Source: Trametopsis cervina (lineage: Eukaryota; Basidiomycota; Agaricomycetes; Polyporales; Irpicaceae). Taken from it: 64,000 bases of DNA. Positions within the stretch are counted from its first letter, which is position 1. Every line of letters begins with the position of its first letter. This document shows, in pieces, positions 33,210 to 45,518 of the stretch. The stretch is taken from assembly GCA_022385755.1 (NCBI GenBank), contig MU278360.1:465692-529691 (forward strand). Reading direction: 5' to 3'. The notes below the pieces were generated by a model. It searched no databases, was not told the origin of the DNA, and worked only from the letters and a program-made list of their open reading frames with translations. The translations under genes and the position numbers were made by a program.

Positions 33210-34901
33210 TCAAAACCAGCTCTTCCTCTCCCGTATATCCCTTCGCTTGCCACGTATCCCCCATATCCCCCAATTCGTCTTTATCATCACCCTAGGATCG
33301 AAATCTGCGACCTCCCATTTTTCGCTTCCAAACGCGTTCGGCCCAGGCGTGACGACCCAGTCAAACTCTCCAGCAACATCAGGTGCTTGTGAAAGCGACT
33401 TGACGTCCCTCTCTACATCAGCTGGAGAGAATCCTGTCACAAAAATGGGGCATTTGGTGGCCAGTAAAGAAGGAATGACAGCACCCCACTCTGTCGGTGA
33501 CGCGATTTGCAGCAATGGTTCACCAGTCACTTCGGAGACACTTGTAGGCGACGGGAAGCCAAAACCAGGGGAGAACAGGAAGAAGCAGTCGGTGTATGGA
33601 TCAAAGGTTTCTTGGAATTGAGGGTGCACGTCCGCATAGTTGGCCTGCATGCCTGTGATGGTCAATTGAGCTGTATACGGAACGGTGTAGGAGGGAACTC
33701 CGTATTGCTCAATCGACTCTCTGGTACGCTTGAGACGAGCGATAGCTGCAGGGGTTGGTGGCTCGTAGACGTTGGGCACGTAAACCGGCTTCTCTCCCTC
33801 TGATTGTTCAACTTCGGAACTTCCAGAAGAACGAGATTCCGTAGCGGGAGATGTTGCCGGGTCCGCGGCCGGGGGTGCTGCCGTGCTTGTTTTTTGATCA
33901 GAGTTAGGAGGCTTAGGGAGCGCAACTTGCGGCCCGATGAAGTACAGATGGAACAGCGCAGAAGGGAATAGCATAGTCAACTGCTCCCACACATGTGGGG
34001 GCAGAGACGACTCTGCGCGAGCACCTAATATAAATATGCGCATTTGCGGCTTGTCTGCTGAGGCTTCCTCCGTCTCTGGCGTTCCTGGCGGTACGTGCAG
34101 CGTCATGCGCAGAGCTAAGCACATAAAACCGATTCAGAGAATGGTGAAGAAGATAGAACTATGAAGACTGACCTGCCATTGAACGGCTACCCTCGGGGGT
34201 CAATCGCTGGTTGCTCACTGTCAGCCCGCTGTGCTGGTGTAACGCAGAGCCAATGGTTACGGGATAAGTCAGTAATTTACTGGCGTGCCGCCGCGATCGT
34301 TCCGTGTCCATGGAAGGAAATCCGCGTGTGTACCAGAAGAGATCCCAATTGGCAAAGGAGATAGCAGCTTCAGAGTCCTGGGGGCCTGTTACAGTACATG
34401 GTTTATTCTATGCATCAGAATGCCGACCAATTACTTACCAGGCAGCTCAAACTCTTTTATCCTTCTACCACTCCTTAAATCATGTTCGTCCTCATTCACC
34501 TCTCTCAGTCGCGAGCAGTACTTCTTGTGCTCCAGGTCTTCCTTCCAGTGCTCTTCCGTGCAGTGTGTGGGCCATCCGCAATCCGGGCACTCGTATGAAA
34601 CCGCCTTTGGCTGAGCAGATGCATGAGAGTCGTGGTTATGATGTGATGCACACACTGGGCATGACGCAAGGGTTTGGATGGCTTCCCCGCGGGCACGCAA
34701 GGCAGGAAACGGGGACTGAGATAGCGGGTGGAAGAGGTTGTCCTCGGTGAGAATTGGTTCTTTCGCTTTGGCTTTAAGAGTGTCCTCGGATTTTTTGAAC
34801 CACGAGAAAATGGTCCGGGAACTGGTTCGGTGACATACCCTGACGCAACTCCTGCGGGAGATAAGACTCGCGGTGCGACATAGAGAGCGGGGTAGAGCCA
34901 T
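33210..34901 (-). CDS. MSS51: Mss51-like mitochondrial translational activator of COX1
   Basis: Matrix protein that couples synthesis of Cox1 to cytochrome oxidase assembly. The ATG at 34901 starts a basic, Ser/Arg-rich presequence (MALPRSLCRTASLISRRSCV). A Cys/His cluster follows: LASCPVCASHHNHD, then YECPDCGWPTHCTEEHW and HKKYC, the MYND-type finger and heme-regulatory region of Mss51. The signature SFANWDLFWYTRGFPSMDTE with LTYPVTIGSALHQHS is strongly diagnostic. The large C-terminal domain (MRIFILGARAESSLPPHVWE; FVTGFSPADVERDVKSL; FDWVVTPGPNAFGSEKWEVA) contains a species-specific Ser/Pro/Ala-rich insertion around residues 300-330. At least three exons. It starts head-to-head with the scramblase gene, 198 bases apart. 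Confidence 0.92.
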
Positions 34902-35099
34902 GCAACTCCTATCTGAAGCTTAGACGTAGTGCAAAGTCGCCGGACACGGAAGGCAGGTCGGACTACACCTGTTGGTGGCCGGGGTCTGCAGTGAGACGCG
35001 TCGGCGGGGATCGCGTCTGCCGAGCCTCTGTATACTTTCTGTACATAATCGAAACATTCCACAGATTGCTCTGAACAAGTTTTGAGTACGTTTCTTCAA

Positions 35100-36652
35100 A
35101 TGCTCACGAGATTGATATGGCCCCCACTACCCGTCAGCATCCTACCTGCGCGTGTATACCGCACTTATGCAACGTTACAACGTGCATGTCCTCCGCTAAA
35201 CCCGCCGAGCAGGAGTAGCCGTGCATACGCTCATAGTCGCTTCTCGGATAAAAGGCCTGGCGTTGGGAGGACGAGGGTGCACTCAGAGAAGCTATATGGC
35301 CGGCGAGTTGAAAGGCGAGAGGACGATTTCGCCACGGAGCAGGAACCATCCGTGCAAGAGTCTCCATTGTGGCAAACAAGTCAAAGACCCCCCACCAGTA
35401 ATCCTGAAGAGGGCCTGAAGACGTTACTTCTTCAGAATGATGTATTGGTTATCACTCGGTTCGTTATCCACTATGTCTTCGTTTGCTTATTTCAACTACG
35501 AGCGTAGGCAGATCGAAATGCTTAACATCCTGGCCGGTTTCGAACAATCAAATGTATATGCTATATGTTCGTCGGATTTTGCGTGACCATGCATATGTTA
35601 CTGACCGCGAACCGTCAGCGAATGAAGAAGGCGAGGCGTTGGGTTATATCGCTGAAGAGCCCAAAGGCATTCTCTCTATGTTCGCCCGCCAGATGTTCCG
35701 TACACATCGCCCATTCCGTGCGCTAGTTATGGACCAGTCTGGCTCACCAATTCTCTGGGTTAGCCTTTACGTATGATAGCTTGAAACAGTATCGGCCCTG
35801 ACGATAGTCTGAGGATAGCTGCGCCGCCCCTTCGCTTGGATTAACTCTCGCATGTACGTCCAGAGGCTACAAGACTACAACACATATACGCAAGACGGTG
35901 AACCCGTGTTGGACACATTCGGAGAAGCGCATCAGCGGTGGCACCTATGGCGGAGGCGTTATGAAGTCTTCTTAAAGTAAGGCCTATGTTCCGTAACAGT
36001 CAGCGCAACGCAACTGAAATGGTGTCAGAGATACTCCTCATCGTATACTATCACTTGCATCCGAGAACCAACCTGAGCCCAATCTTGAAGATGCTCTCTT
36101 CTCACAAATTGCAAACATAGACGAAGGTTTCATGGCGTGGTATTTCAGATTCCGAGACGCACGTGGCCAAGAGATAGCAAGTGTGAAAAGGGCCTTCCGT
36201 GGCATAGGTCGCGAGGTTGGCCACCATGCCCTGTAGTGCTATCCTTGGAGACTGACTACATTGTATTAGGTTCTAACTGACACAGGTCGGTATGTTGTAC
36301 GTTTCGGGCCTACTCCTCTGGATCCCAACGATCCGAGTTCACGGGAACCATCGATAATGCGAAACCTGACGCTAGATGAAAGAGCGGTATGATACATCTT
36401 CGGGTATTGTTCAAGTTACTGATTTTGGACGGTGTTGTTCAGCTTGTCCTGGCTATGGCTGGTCAGTGCACGTAGACCAGCTCCGCGATTGTAGGCTAAC
36501 GACACATCTGATTTTATAGTGAACCTCGACTTTGACTACTTCTCACGTCATTCCGGGTAAGCAAAACGCTGCATTTGCTCTCACTGTTTTCTGATTGTTT
36601 TCAAAGCGGGGGCGGGATCTTGCCCCTGCTCTTCTTGGCAGCAGCCGAGTAA
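35100..36652 (+). CDS. Mitochondrial phospholipid scramblase family protein
   Basis: Fungal member of the scramblase family (PLSCR3/Aim25 branch). The ATG at 35100 starts a basic presequence (MLTRLIWPPLPVSILPARVY) consistent with mitochondrial import. The beta-barrel-like scramblase domain is visible across several small exons: LLLQNDVLVITRQIEMLNIL, AGFEQSNVYAI, ALGYIAEEPKGILSMFARQM, RTHRPFRALVMDQSGSPILW, LRRPFAWINSRMYVQRLQDY, GEAHQRWHLWRRRYEVFL, FRFRDARGQEIASVKRAFRG and DTGRYVVRFGP. The final exons carry VLAMAVNLDFDYFSRHSG and a hydrophobic C-terminal segment (GGGILPLLFLAAAE) before TAA. No EF-hand is obvious. The role is probably lipid transfer or membrane organisation in mitochondria, by family analogy. 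Confidence 0.86.
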
Positions 36653-37253
36653 GAGGTGCTTTTATCCTCCATGAACAAGATCCATACCATGTTGACGATG
36701 TAAGAATACTCAGCTGCACATGTACCAGTGTTGTGCGTGCACTGCGTCGGGATTATAACGATGTTTCTATAGTAATTGTGAGCCCCTTCCTGGACGGTTC
36801 ATGGGGGGTGAAAGATATCATAATAATAAATCTAGGGAGGACACAAGACTCCGTAAATTTCCTGCCTGCAACCTAGTCAACAATATACCCGAGGGAATCA
36901 GGAAGGGTCGTTGACTCGTTGCGCTATTTTGGTGTTATCCAATTTCGGGGGGATTTACAAAACGGTGTATTACATACTAATGGGGCGGTGACCAGGCCAT
37001 ATGCTTGTCCTTTCTACTATAGCCCTGTGCTTCAAAGGCTCACATTAACTAAAGTACACAAAACGGTACCTTTGCTCTTCAGGCTTGTATCTGCCAATAC
37101 AGTGGCGCTCGTTATTTAGATAGGCGCGCATCGGCGTGCCAGCACAGGCGGATATTTCGCCCGGCTAGCTGAAATTGCAGCCGTTTCCGTTCTCATTCCC
37201 CTCCTTACAGTAAAATCCACATGCAACAGCTTGCTTGCTTTCATACCTAGACA
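36653..37253. other. Intergenic, ~600 bases
   Basis: No gene supported. It holds the 3' flank of the scramblase gene and the promoter of the mitochondrial IF2 gene. The open frames are chance-like and AT-richer than the coding regions around them. Confidence 0.5.
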
Positions 37254-40199
37254 ATGCACCGTGCTCGTCGGTCGCTACAAATCACTCAACGCGGGGCTCG
37301 TTCGGCAGCTACTGCAGCTAAGATTGCAGTAAGTTGCAGGTCTTGACGCTGCGTCGTATCGCTGACATTCTGTAGCCTAGGGATCTAGGTAAATGGAGTA
37401 AACCGGATGACTTTGGTCCTACTCGAACCACTGGAAAACCAACGCCTTCATCACAGTCAAAATGGGCACGACCGTCGCAACAGGAGTCAAAATGGCCTCG
37501 GCCGCCCTCACGGCCACCTTCTGGCCACGGGGATCGAGCACGAACACCTGGTCCATCACATAATCCCCGCCCCTTGCCAGAACGGTCGCGCCCAATGCCA
37601 ACGCTTGCTTCCTCGTCTACGCAGACATACCGCCAAGCTGATCGCACTGCTTTTCGCGGTACTTACGTCCCAGCCACAGATGACGCTGAACTTATCGAAG
37701 TAGAGGAGACGGACCCCAATCAGCTACCCACAGAACATAACCATTCGCCCAGGCCTCCTTCAAGACGCTTTGGTGCAGACAAGTCAAGAGTGAAGGGCGT
37801 TGGATCACGAGAACCCAGGGATGACGGCAAGAGGCGGGCTGTCATTGTGGACGTTGGCAGAAGAGGTCGCGCTGGTGAGAATGGTCATGACACCTTGGCC
37901 CAGAAGGATGTCCTAGCCAGTCAGGTCCATGTAGAAAAGACTAAGACTAAGAAGGCTGCTGTACCAAAGGCCGCGCCGAAGGTCAAAAGGGACATTTTTA
38001 TTCCAAGTATTGTCTCTGTCGGCAACCTTGCAAAATTGCTGAATGTACGGCTAGGTTCGTCAACCGGCTGAGTTCGCTTCTCCAATAGGACTGACCTATA
38101 CTAGACCGGCTGCAGCGCAGGATGGTACAAGCTGGGATGGGGGACCACACCTCTCACGACCACAGTAAGTTCGATACATATTTGGATCATCATATACTGA
38201 ATGTTCCGATAGTGCTGAACTCGGAGTATGCCTCACTCATTGCAATGGAGTTTGGTCGAGATCCCATTGTAAATGATGAGGCGGCCTTTGACATATATGC
38301 TCCGTGAGCACCTCGTTTTCCAAACCTTCAGTTCCCCTCGCTTATAACCAGAAAGACCCGAGGTTGAGGACCGCTCGCAGTTTCCTATACGGCCTCCAGT
38401 CGTGACTATCATGGGGCACGTTGATCATGGCAAGACGACGTTACTAGATACACTGCGGTCTGCCTCTGTGGCTGCCGGAGAAGCCGGTGGCATTACACAA
38501 CATATTGGTGCCTTCTCTGTGGACGTTCCCAGCGAAGACCCCACGTCCCCCGATTCTCGCAGGTCGATCACATTCTTGGACACGCCTGGACACGCCGCGT
38601 TTTCTGCCATGCGTGCTCGCGGCGCCAGTGTTACAGATGTGGTCGTTCTCGTTGTGGCGGCGGACGACGGTATTATGCCTCAAACCAGGGAAGTTCTTGA
38701 TCTTGTGAAGAAAGAAGAGGACAAGGTCGCACTCATAGTGGCGATCAACAAAGTCGACAAACCCGGAGTTGATATTGTGCGTATCCACGAAGCAGAGAAC
38801 GATAATGATGACTGATACAGAGACCGACCTGTAGGACGAAGTCGAGAGAGCACTACTCGCGGCGGATGTGCAGTTGGAGACTTTTGGTGGCGATGTTCCC
38901 GTTGTTCACGTCTCCGGCCTCACGGGCCATGGTCTTCCACAGCTGATCGAAACAATATCTTTAATTGCTGAGATGAGGGATCTGCGAACCGAAGAGACTG
39001 GCCCAGTACAAGGGTATGTCCTTGAGTCCAAGGTTGACAAAGGTCTTGGGTATGTTAACGTCCACACCTCGTAATGTTTGAATAACCTGAGTTTGTTCCA
39101 GCCCGATAGCAACTATTCTGGTCCGTCGGGGAAAGCTCACACCTGGGATGCATCTCATATGCGGCACAGTACACTGCCGAGTGCGGCTATTAACTTCACC
39201 AAACGGTGGAGCCACGAAGTCGGTCGGTCCGGGTGGTGCAGCTGTAGTCACTGGATGGAAGGAGATTCCCCCTGCTGGTGAAGAAGTCTTATCAGGCTCG
39301 GAGAGCGATATAAAACGTGCTATCACAAATCGACGATGGAAGGCGGAGCTGGAAGCCAATCTCAAAGACCTGGATTCGATAAATGACGCTCGCCGCGCAG
39401 AGCGCGAGGATCGGGAAGCTGAAGGGACCACAGAACCTGTGAAGGCTGCCGCAGACGCTAAGAAGGAACTGAGGCTACTGATCAAGGGCGACGTAAGCGG
39501 CACTGTAGAAGCCGTTGCTGGATGTCTACAAGGTATCGGCAACCACCTCACCGGGGTGAATATCATCGCAACAGGCGTTGGCCCAGTTACCGAGTCAGAT
39601 GTTATGCGTGCAAGAGCGAGCCAAGGTCGGTACTCTCTGTGCATCCTGCCGTGTGAATGATGGTATTAATGCCCTGTAGCTTCGATTGTCGCGTTCTCCG
39701 TCAATACCCCACGCCCTGTGAAAAACGCCGCGAGCACGCAGAATGTCCCGATCATAGAGTCAGACATCATCTACAGGCTGATGGACCAGATTAAGGACCG
39801 TGTCCTCAAACTACTTCCTGCTCTGATAGAAACACGAGTTTCGGGCGAAGCCACTGTCGTGCAGTTATTCGAAATCAAGGTCAAGGCCAAGGAAATGAAG
39901 CAAATCGCCGGCTGTAGGGTCCTCAATGGCGCGATCAACAAAACTAGGAAAGCGCGCGTTATTCGTGGTGGTGAGACCATCCATATAGGTATGCAACCAC
40001 CGTTAGGTAGATGCACGCACGACAGACCCTGATCCATCTCAATTTAGGTACTATTGAAACCCTCAGACATCTGAAGGCCGATATGACGGAGGTTTCGAGG
40101 GGTCTTGAATGTGGTATTGCGTTTGAGGGCTGGGACCAGCTTCAACCTGGGGATACAATTCAAGTGTTCCAGGAAGTTGAGGTTACTCGGACTTTGTAG
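37254..40199 (+). CDS. IFM1: Mitochondrial translation initiation factor IF-2
   Basis: GTPase that places initiator tRNA on the mitochondrial ribosome. The ATG at 37254 begins a strongly basic presequence ([20 protein letters not shown]). A low-complexity Pro/Ser/Arg region follows, then the conserved [19 protein letters not shown] segment before the G domain. GTPase motifs are intact: G1 [13 protein letters not shown]2 [11 protein letters not shown]3 [11 protein letters not shown]4 NKVDKPG and G5-region VSGLTGHG. Domain II ([19 protein letters not shown]), domain III ([34 protein letters not shown]) and domain IV ([40 protein letters not shown]) follow to the end. About nine exons. Placement near MSS51 gives two mitochondrial-translation genes within 6 kb. 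Confidence 0.95.
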
Positions 40200-40284
40200 A
40201 GATATAGAAGTAACCATGAGCTTATATGTATATTTCACTCATAGTAGACGTAGACTAATTCCCATTGCAGTCCGAAAGGATGCT

Positions 40285-41669
40285 TTATGCTTTGGTTGCA
40301 TTCTGGTTATCTAATATCAGCTGCTTGCTGCCAATAGTACCTGTCCTTCCTCCCACACCGAATGTAAGATTTACAGGAACGGCATATTCAGTCTTCTCTA
40401 AGACAGCCCAAGACCGAGTGTCCCGCTTTTTAAGAACCAACTCGACCTATTAATGATGGGTCAGCGTATCATGTCGTATATGGATTAGAACCTTTTACCT
40501 TGGTGCCATAGTACTTATAACTTGAAGCTTCCGGGTCGATGGGGCCAAATAGTTCAACGGTCTTGAGGAAGCGTTTCGATCCAGGTAAATATAAGTCCAG
40601 AGATATCTGTGTGGATAAATTCAGACTACCGTCCGAGCACAGGAGCAGCGCATCTGTTACCTCGTTCGCGCCGATAGTGACTATGCTTCGCTCCTGGTCT
40701 GTCTTTTTGGCAAATACAGAGACATGCACTTCTGTGGGTGTCTGATAGTGGTCTATCCGGCAATCCGTGAACTGTTCAGTCTGTTTCGTTGCATTCAGTA
40801 CCATCGTGTAGTTTTAGTAATGATAAAACCTTACGGCTTCCGATTGATTCTTTGGCGCAAAAACGTGCTTCCCCTTCTTGCAACCCTCAATCTTTAGGAA
40901 TTCATCGAACTCTAGGACACGTCGCTTGCAACAAAGGTACCCCTGGCAACGGCTAAGTTGCAAAGACAGTACAGCAAGCATCTATACTGACCTTGCTCCC
41001 TTCATGGAAGATGGGCTATTGAATCTGAGAATAACGTCTGAAGTCTTGACCGAACGTCGACTCACCAGTTTAGGATGGTATACACACTCTGCCTCAGGAC
41101 CGTCGCCATGTCTACTGACTTCATCACTGATAAAGCTTTTTCCACAGCCAGTACGGCGACATATGGTACCAGCAGCGACGGGGACAGCAGTATCGTCTTC
41201 TTCCTCTGCCGGTGGTGGCGGTGGCTGAAGCGGCGGTGCAGCCGGCAAGGGCGCGGGAGCAGTCACGGACGAGTACGTCTCTTTACCGGTACCTGCATCA
41301 GTCTTCGCGCTCAGGGTAGTGGCTGGCGCGGCTTTTGATGGTTCTTGCTTGGGTGCTTCATCGGTATGTAGACCTTGCATGCATCCCTGGGTGCGTCCTC
41401 AGATCGATAGCAAAACATTTGTACAGATAAAACGGACCGGAATGTTCATAAACTCGTCAAAGTCCAAGACAGGTTTGTTCACATCCTGACAACATGACCA
41501 TGACTTGAGGCCTTCGTGAAACACCTGAAAACCCCAGGATCAGCACTGCAGTGCGTAATTAGTGGCCACGCATACGCACCGGTGCACCCGAGTGGAATAT
41601 ACAGCTATCTGAAGTGTTACTGGCTTGGTCGTAATCCTTTCCACATCCCTTGTTAGTGCAGCGCGGCAT
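40285..41669 (-). CDS. CHORD-CS domain protein (CHP1/CHORDC1-like co-chaperone)
   Basis: Zinc-binding Hsp90 co-chaperone related to plant RAR1 and animal CHORDC1. The ATG at 41669 is followed at once by CHORD I: CTNKGCGKDYDQASNTSDSC, IFHSGAPVFHEGLKSWSCC and FDEFMNIPGC. A linker of Ala/Pro runs (PLQPPPPPAEEE) separates it from CHORD II: CRRTGCGKSFISDE, CVYHPKLPIFHEGSKGYLCC, then FDEFLKIEGCKKGKH. A C-terminal CS domain (p23/SGT1 fold) follows: CRIDHYQTPTEVHVSVFAKK, STQISLDLYLPGSKRFLKTV and ELFGPIDPEASSYKYYGTKV, ending near PVNLTFGVGGRTGTIGSKQ. Both CHORDs keep all the visible Cys/His ligands. A CACGTG is 131 bases upstream. It probably acts with Hsp90 and Sgt1. Confidence 0.92.
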
Positions 41670-44202
41670 ATCAATGGCGTGTTTCCGTGGGTGTGCGGCG
41701 GATGGTTGTAGGATTCAAATATCAAGAGCACATATTTCCAACTGCTTTACAGATTGCTTATAGTAGACGCCGATACCAGAAAGTACTCGAAGATCACGGC
41801 ACGTGAGTCGCGTCAATGACGAGCGTTGCGCTTGATTCTGCTCTTTCCGTTGCAGTTCGTCCACCTTCACAGTACGCAGAAACATCATATCAATGATACG
41901 ACGCATAACTGTCGCATGCTCACTTGCGTTTTCAGCATAAGTCGCATTAACCGGTTCACACACAAGGATCCAGACAGGCCTACACCAAAGGATTCAACGT
42001 GGTCGGTTTGACCTGATGGTTTGTCCATGACTGTATCCATATCATCCCTAAAATATCCGTTCGACTATCGCCATCGTTCAAATTAAAACCGAGCTAGCGG
42101 CAAGGACATGCTTATGTTGAAGGCGCATGGATCCATGGAAAGTAGCCGTCTGCACTCTTGTCAAAGCTCTGACTCTGCGAGGCAAGCCCTCCGTTCAACG
42201 ATTGGATGAATACTCCGCTATGCACCATGCGGATACGCTGGGCCTCTTTTGCGATTGTTTGCATGATTCTAGACCCCGATTCTGCTAGCCAAATTAGTCG
42301 GTGTAGTTTGAAGTGGATTCGAAGTCGGGAGTACTAATCATCGGGCTTTGCACCCTAAACTCTAGTCTATGACTACATTCTGTTGATAGTGCCAACACGG
42401 GGTACGTTTCTACTGTATGTTCTGCAGTTCCATCTAGATAATCTGTTTAGCGGTCCGTTAGGATGGGGGCCATTACGCCCTGCGACCCTAGACTTCCCTG
42501 TGCAATCAGAGCCGTTGGTGCGTAATCTGCTCTGGTCTTCAGGTGATTTATGCTGACAATTTGATCGACGGACACGATAATTTCCGCCAAGGGTACCGGT
42601 CATAGCTACGCTGAGCGGCGGCTCTCCATCCTATCTCGGAGGTGACATACCCACCTGCAACTATTACAAATTATTCACTGGGGAGGGTCTGCATGCCGCT
42701 AGCTGCCGTTTCTGTCTCACTACCTGGAATAGCCTAGCGTCACCATCGGCATCGTGGATGTTTGAGCAATGAAAAACGCCGGAGTTGCAAACGAAACCTT
42801 TCTGCACCTACTAAACTTCCGCGTTCAACTTCTCTTGACTCCGGACTGCCACGATGCTCTATCGAGGTAAGTGATCGCTGAGTATACTTGACGCAAGTTC
42901 TATGCATCTAGGCCCTTATCTGATTACATGAGGCAGCGCATCCCTGTAGATGTACCGCGACCGCGGTTTTGGAGAGCACCAGCTGCTGCCGAGATGCGTC
43001 GAGCAATTCCTATGTACAACACGTTGTACCTGAGCTGCTGAGAAATCTAGTGACAAATTCTAAAAGGTCGCCAGAAAAGTCACCACATTGCAAACTTCTG
43101 CGGGTGCTGTAGAGTCGCTTTCCTGTCTTCCTCCGAGCATTGCGTGAGCATCGCACATAATATTCCCTCCCACCGAATGGGGATCCCCATCCGTACACGG
43201 AGAACCCTGAAACGACGGTAAAGTTGTCGTTCGTGGACGCGCACGGGTGGTCTTTGGTCTAGACACAATGTTGGCCGAAGGTATGCAGCATCATGTACAT
43301 TGTCAATTACCCTATTTCTGCTTCTGAGAAAGAGAGGGAGATATTCAAATGTCCTATCGTTTTAACAGTGTTTTCAGACGCAATCAAGGGCAGATGTCGT
43401 GCGTGTCTAAAAGTCTCGTTGCCGGACCCCTCAATATTGCCTTCCCGCGTTACCTGGAGCTTGCGCGGAGACTATCTGGGTTAGTTGTCGGAGATTGGCC
43501 GAACAAGTCTGTTGTGAGTCTTCTCCCGTTATACTCTCAAGGTTGGTGACGGAGAATATCCGCGGACCGAGCCACGCTCATCGCTACGCTGATGAGTACG
43601 ATCTTCCCAGCGGTACATTGAATCACTACGCTTCTCTCTACAAATTGGTAGGATCACGTCGCCGTAAATGGTATCCTCCTCCGTCCGCGGGCCCGTCGTG
43701 CAGGCTACTCGTGGAGGACTCCTGTTCTACATGACCATTCGTGGCTTCGGCCCCAGTGAGGCCCGTATCGACATCACTGCATTGCACGGACATCATTTCC
43801 CCCTATCGAGTTGGCCCGATCAACGACAAACTGTTCCTCACACGCAAGTGCGATCTCGTGGCGTTCACGCGAGGATTTGCTGGTAGTGCACGCTCTACTT
43901 CTTCCAGTCAATGCAGACCGCATAGCGGTGAACAGCCTCGAGGTCAGGGCGCCCTTCATCTTGCGGTCCGTGTAGCCCATGGCAAGATGCGTAGTCCGAA
44001 GGTTTCCGGTAGGAGAATCGGAGTGTTTATCGCCATATATAGGCGGAGCGACCAGATACCTTACTGCGTTCGAAACTTCGTGAGTTGTCGATGATCAATA
44101 CTTAATGTAGCGTATAGAGCTTGCGCAGAATCACCCATCGTAACGGCAAAAGCCCTCTTCAGATCATTCTCCTCACATCTAGGAAGAAAATTCATGCGTG
44201 TG
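41670..44202. other. Gene-poor stretch, ~2.5 kb, with exon-like fragments
   Basis: No intact gene can be supported. The CHORD promoter is at the left, with CACGTG at 41800-41805. On the minus strand, 42263 to 42112 reads as a plausible last exon (AQRIRMVHSGVFIQSLNGGL, then FDKSADGYFPWIHAPST and TAA) after a TAG acceptor, but nothing upstream joins to it. On the plus strand, 43349-43900 contains frames such as LNIAFPRYLELARRLSGLVV and DEYDLPSGTLNHYASLYKLV that look coding but are broken by frame changes. This is either a degraded gene or one or two real genes whose splicing I cannot resolve. Confidence 0.35.
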
Positions 44203-45472
44203 CTAAGACAGTCCGGGACCATATGCTTCCCAAGCGAGAAAGCCAACCCCCCAAGGACCAACACGAGCTACTGTGCGCAATAGCGTGTGCATTCGCCGGT
44301 GGAACGGTGAGGCGTAAGTTTCATGAACGTGTCCAGTTGGGTACTTGAAGAAGGAAGTCCATCCATCTCGCTTACCCTTCGCAAGCAAAATAGACATGGC
44401 GGAGTGGTGTTCCTTTTCGGCCACGACTCGATCGATGTGGACAGCTTTCCTAGCGACGTCCCATGGCCGACAAGACATTTCGTATGCCAGCCCTGCAACC
44501 GCACCTCCAGAGACCAGTATCACCGCATTGACCACACGCGGTAAGTGGCTCTGTGTACCCTTGTCACTGTTACTTCTGGAGACAAACGACTCCCTTGAAA
44601 CGGTTTTTGCTTTTGTAGCAAGTCGCCGTGTAAGCTCAAAGACAGAAAAGAACAGAGCAAATCCTGTGTCGAAAGACCGTAAATGACTATTTTTAGTCGG
44701 TATAACGCAAGAAATGACGGTCTTACCGCACGTGTCTTTTGCCACACACCATTTCCACCCATCCCAGCCACGTCCGGCCATATCTCCGACTTCACGCATC
44801 CAGTCGCGGACTTGTCGTGCCTCGTGCAGCTGCTCCTGTTTGGAGAGTGCTTGGCTGGGACTTGTCCCACGAAACACCTCCTTCCACGCGTGCGACCAGC
44901 CGGTGGTCTGTGAGCCACCTTCTAACAGCAGACGAACATTCTCTGCAGGCGCAGCCACAAGTGCTTGAGCTCCACCAGCGACTGCTCCCGATAGCGTTGC
45001 GACGACTAACGAGTGCTTGCAGTGGGGCTCGAGAACCGCGGAAGCTTCCGCGTACGTGGCCCATAGTACGGATCCTAGTGCAATGTTTACCAGCATAGGC
45101 GGTGCAAAGTGCCTTGCAAGCACCGAAACCTAAAATTTACATCAACAACGTTGCTTCTGCTACTATGCCGAGAGACTAGAGCATACCCCTTGCTGTTTCA
45201 CTAGCGCAGAGAGATACTGAGGCGTCAAAGAACCGCCATTGTGCTTGGCCAATGCCCGAAGCGTTTGCCACCCATTGACTGCATAACAAATCATGGGATG
45301 AATGCACTGACACGCTGTAGACTCGAGGTACACCACCTTTGGAGGGCCTAAACAGGCGAACTGGCCGAGAGAAATACAATGCAAGAGCCCGTGTCGCCGT
45401 TCGGGCTATTGCCACCTGTAATGTATTAGCGTTCTGAGGCTGCACCTGTGCATCCTTTTGGGCAGCGGACAT
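44203..45472 (-). CDS. Mitochondrial carrier-like membrane protein
   Basis: The ATG at 45472 starts MSAAQKDAQVQPQNANTLQV, then basic and aromatic residues (RALALYFSRPVRLFRP). Later exons show carrier-like repeats: an odd helix with Gly/Ala packing (SLVVATLSGAVAGGAQALVA) followed by PAENVRLLLEG, which echoes the Px[DE]xx[KR] carrier signature, and a second one (VVNAVILVSGGAVAGLAYEM) followed by SCRPWDVARKAVHI. The end, RVGPWGVGFLAWEAYGPGLS, resembles the last transmembrane helix of carriers. The signatures are imperfect, so it belongs to a divergent fungal branch of the SLC25-like group and the substrate cannot be named. The start is only 46 bases from the divergent ALKBH7 start. Confidence 0.7.
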
Positions 45473-45518
45473 GCATACAGAGCCGCAGCTGAGCTCTCGA
45501 GGATGAGAGAATCTCACT

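Noticed and set aside
42373..42603. 76-codon minus-strand frame rich in Arg and Asn
   Set aside because: No protein-like pattern and no splice link to the exon-like frame at 42112-42263.
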